From Anaerolineae bacterium (GTDB lineage: Bacteria > Chloroflexota > Anaerolineae > 4572-78 > J111), in the NCBI GenBank assembly GCA_020433835.1, contig JAGRBY010000468.1, positions 1 to 5,877 of the forward strand: DNA of 5,877 bases, given 5' to 3'. Of the stretch, positions 3,831 through 5,877 are shown piece by piece. Positions within the stretch are counted from its first letter, which is position 1. Every line of letters begins with the position of its first letter. The position numbers and the translations under genes were made by a program. Below the pieces are notes generated by a model that saw only the letters and a program-made list of their open reading frames with translations, was not told the origin of the DNA and made no database searches.

Positions 3831-5877
3831 CCCACCCTTTTGTCGGATTGTGCAATTTCCACCTTCGCCCACGCCGCGAGAATGTCGCGGTTCCAGGGCA
3901 AGCGCGTTTTGAACTGCTCACTCAAGTCTGCCGCATCAACGATGAGGGGATCGATTGCCCTCAAGCTGCGAGCTTGCTCTAAAACCATCTGGTGGGCGGT
4001 GATGAGCGCGGACTGGGCCTCGTCGACATGTCCCCAGGCCAGCAAAATTTGATAATGGTTCCAATACAACCGCTGCGCCGCTTCCAGGCCATGTTTGCGG
4101 CCCCGCAGTTGGGCGATGGCCTGGTAGGTATACCGTGAAGCTTTGTCCAATTGGCCGAGTTGGTAATAAGCAACCGCCTGGTACGAACGAATTTCGATGA
4201 GACGGCGGTGGAAGGTGTTCTCGCCTAGCGTCTGGGCTTCCTCGAAATGGGCCAGCGCTTGATCGGGGTTATTACGCTTCAAATACAAATGGCCCAGACA
4301 GCATTCAATATCGACCAGCCGCGAGGTTTGGCCCATCTCCCGGCAGATAGCACCGGCCTGTTCGTATTCGGCCCTAGCTTGCTCCCACTTATCGCGGAAT
4401 ATGTCATTCAAATTGCCCTCAATAATCAAGCCCGCCGACATCGCCCGTTGAAAACCGGTTCGGTCGCACAAATTGAGCGCCTGTTGGTTGGTGGCCTGAG
4501 CCTTTTCCACATCGCCAAACAGCAGACAACTGTAAGCCACGCCGATCATCGACCAAATCAGGGCGTCTTGATGATTTCCGGCCCGAGCATAGCGCTCTGC
4601 ATCTTTGAAGCAAAGCAAAGCCTGGTTAAAGCGGTTGTTCATAAGATGAGTGCCGCCCATATTGATCAGGCAAAATGCAGCCTGGCGCGTGCGACCGATG
4701 CCGGAGAACTTGTTAAGAGCCTCCTCGTAATGCTCCAACGCCTGCTCGTATTGGCCAATATCGCGATCACAATTGCCCAACGCTTGCAAAATGTATCCCT
4801 CAGCCGAGTCGTTGCCCAGTAAGCGAGCCAGCCCCAAACCTTCCATAGCTGCCAGACGCCGGTGGCTCAACTCGATGGTCTTCCGCAAATAAACAAGCTG
4901 CTGCACAATAATTTGTAGTTGATCTTCCTTATCGCCCCAACTGACAACTTCGTGGGCCACCGTATTGAGGGCCAACCGCTGCTTTTCGTGACGGCCCAGC
5001 ATGTGATAAATGCGGGCCTGGTTGAGCAGCAGGTTCCAGCGCTGTCGCAGCATATCGGGCGGCGTTGCCTCACCGGCGGGGCTGTAGAGATGCTCCCAAT
5101 GGGCCAGCGCCTGCTCAAAGCAGGCTAACGCAATCGGCAGGGCGTAGACCGTTTGGGCCTGCTGCCCGGCCTGCTGGAGATAAAGCAGCGCCTTGTCCGA
5201 CTCGAAGGCCAGATGAAAGTGATGGGCCAGCCGCTCGACTACTTTTTCTTCTTGACCGACGTAAAGCTGCTCTAACGCCTGCCCCACCCGCCCGTGCAAA
5301 CTACGGCGACGGGCTTTGTTCAACTCGTCATACACCACCGCTCGGATGAGATCGTGGCTAAAGTCATAGCGATAAAAGCCGCTCAGGTCTGATGTTGGCG
5401 TTGACTCCGGTATCTCGCGAATAAGATGGCGAGCCAGCCAGTTGTCGAGACAATCGAGAATAACTTCGAGGGAAACCTGGCTAGCGGCTTGCAGCAACTC
5501 GACTTCAAACTCGCGGCCGATAACGGCAGCAATCGACAAGAGCTGCTGGCTGGCCGAGGGCAGTCGCGCCACGCGCCGCCGGATACGGGTCTGGACTTTA
5601 ACCGGAATAAGCACCTCTTGGCCCAGCGGCCCTTTCGAGAAGGAGACATTATTGGCCGTGGCCGAACGCGGCCAACCTTGTTCTTCCAGCTCGCGGAGCG
5701 TCTCAAACAAAATAAACGGATTGCCCTCACTGATTTGGGCCAGGAACAGCGCCAGCCGGTGGGGATCGGCTACGTCTTGCGGCAGCGTGCTTACAATTTC
5801 AGCGATAGCCTCTTTTGAAAGGGCCGATAGATACAGCTCTTCTAAAAGCGCCTCATCGAGCAGCATCTGCCGCAGGG
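3818..5877 (-). CDS. C-terminal part of a large ATPase-TPR signalling/regulatory protein (5' end outside window)
   Basis: The frame is open to the right edge and ends at TGA 3820-3818, giving 685 visible residues. The ATG at 5866 is internal, since in-frame codons continue upstream and the protein sequence is already mid-domain. Counting from that Met, residues 1-65 are the end of an AAA_16/STAND-type ATPase module with the motif EGNPF (47-51). Residues 86-130 hold a winged-helix-like segment (RIRRRVARL, then AAVIGREFEVELL). At 167-200 lies DFSHDLIRAVVYDEL followed by RRRSLHGR, typical of the AfsR/MalT-like and cyclase-linked ATPases. About 205-640 is alpha-solenoid with TPR units, for instance ILQALGNCDRDIGQYEQALEHYEEAL (359-384) and CLGHLYLKRNNPDQALAHFEEA (523-544). 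No LuxR-type HTH follows the repeats. Any DNA-binding, kinase or cyclase domain and the Walker A/B motifs would be upstream, outside this window. The last residues IRR are encoded by the palindrome. Confidence 0.87.
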   Translation of the reverse strand, partial: LRQMLLDEALLEELYLSALSKEAIAEIVSTLPQDVADPHRLALFLAQISEGNPFILFETLRELEEQGWPRSATANNVSFSKGPLGQEVLIPVKVQTRIRRRVARLPSASQQLLSIAAVIGREFEVELLQAASQVSLEVILDCLDNWLARHLIREIPESTPTSDLSGFYRYDFSHDLIRAVVYDELNKARRRSLHGRVGQALEQLYVGQEEKVVERLAHHFHLAFESDKALLYLQQAGQQAQTVYALPIALACFEQALAHWEHLYSPAGEATPPDMLRQRWNLLLNQARIYHMLGRHEKQRLALNTVAHEVVSWGDKEDQLQIIVQQLVYLRKTIELSHRRLAAMEGLGLARLLGNDSAEGYILQALGNCDRDIGQYEQALEHYEEALNKFSGIGRTRQAAFCLINMGGTHLMNNRFNQALLCFKDAERYARAGNHQDALIWSMIGVAYSCLLFGDVEKAQATNQQALNLCDRTGFQRAMSAGLIIEGNLNDIFRDKWEQARAEYEQAGAICREMGQTSRLVDIECCLGHLYLKRNNPDQALAHFEEAQTLGENTFHRRLIEIRSYQAVAYYQLGQLDKASRYTYQAIAQLRGRKHGLEAAQRLYWNHYQILLAWGHVDEAQSALITAHQMVLEQARSLRAIDPLIVDAADLSEQFKTRLPWNRDILAAWAKVEIAQSDKRVGIRR

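Noticed and set aside
3731..3982. Plus-strand frame of 83 codons starting right after the FmdB stop codon
   Set aside because: Its first third is the palindromic repeat and the rest is antisense to the ATPase gene. It has no ribosome binding site and no plausible protein.
4247..4822. Plus-strand frame of 191 codons opposite the ATPase-TPR gene
   Set aside because: The minus strand encodes well-formed TPR units throughout this stretch. The long antisense frame is a by-product of its codon use.
5864..5866. ATG near the right edge as the start of the ATPase gene
   Set aside because: The frame is open upstream of it to the window edge, no ribosome binding site is visible, and the encoded sequence begins in the middle of an ATPase module.

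Overview
The window is 5.9 kb of ordinary-looking bacterial chromosome with roughly balanced GC. It holds six protein genes, two of them cut by the window ends. No RNA gene, CRISPR array, transposase, phage gene or recognisable defence locus was seen. The gene set suits a Chloroflexota-like bacterium (Anaerolineae/Caldilineae type) from a metagenome or environmental genome: a CpXC zinc protein, a tandem GNAT protein, a DinB-fold protein, an FmdB-type zinc ribbon and a large ATPase-TPR protein. Purine/pyrimidine-biased palindromes in the spacers fit too. This taxonomic reading is inference from memory of gene families and would need a homology search.

Layout. At the left (1-844, minus strand) is the N-terminal part of a CpXC-domain protein with two tandem helical repeats, preceded by a good sigma70-like promoter. 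A divergent spacer (845-1117) carries a 15-bp perfect inverted repeat. Then four genes read rightwards: a tandem GNAT acetyltransferase (1118-2062), an unrecognised 104-aa helical protein (2179-2493), a DinB-superfamily protein with an extra N-terminal region (2571-3302, GTG start), and an FmdB-family zinc ribbon protein (3401-3730). These converge on the 3' end of a long minus-strand gene (3818-5877). That gene encodes the C-terminal part of a STAND/AAA_16-type ATPase with TPR repeats, and its start lies beyond the right end.

How the genes relate. The four plus-strand genes share orientation, but each gap is about 77-116 bp and holds its own palindrome. They look like neighbours, possibly partly co-transcribed, rather than a tight operon, and no common pathway can be argued from their products. 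The ATPase-TPR protein is of a signalling or transcription-regulator type. The CpXC and FmdB proteins are small metal-knuckle proteins without known substrates.

The most notable signal is in the spacers. All five intergenic gaps contain an inverted repeat, and the five differ in sequence: 15-bp arms at 991-1088, paired 12-bp palindromic sites at 2068-2150, a purine-rich hairpin at 2508-2549, a CCCTCACCCC-type nested repeat at 3314-3376, and a near-perfect 29/30-nt stem at 3752-3819 that supplies the stop codon of the ATPase gene. I found no convincing new multi-gene system.
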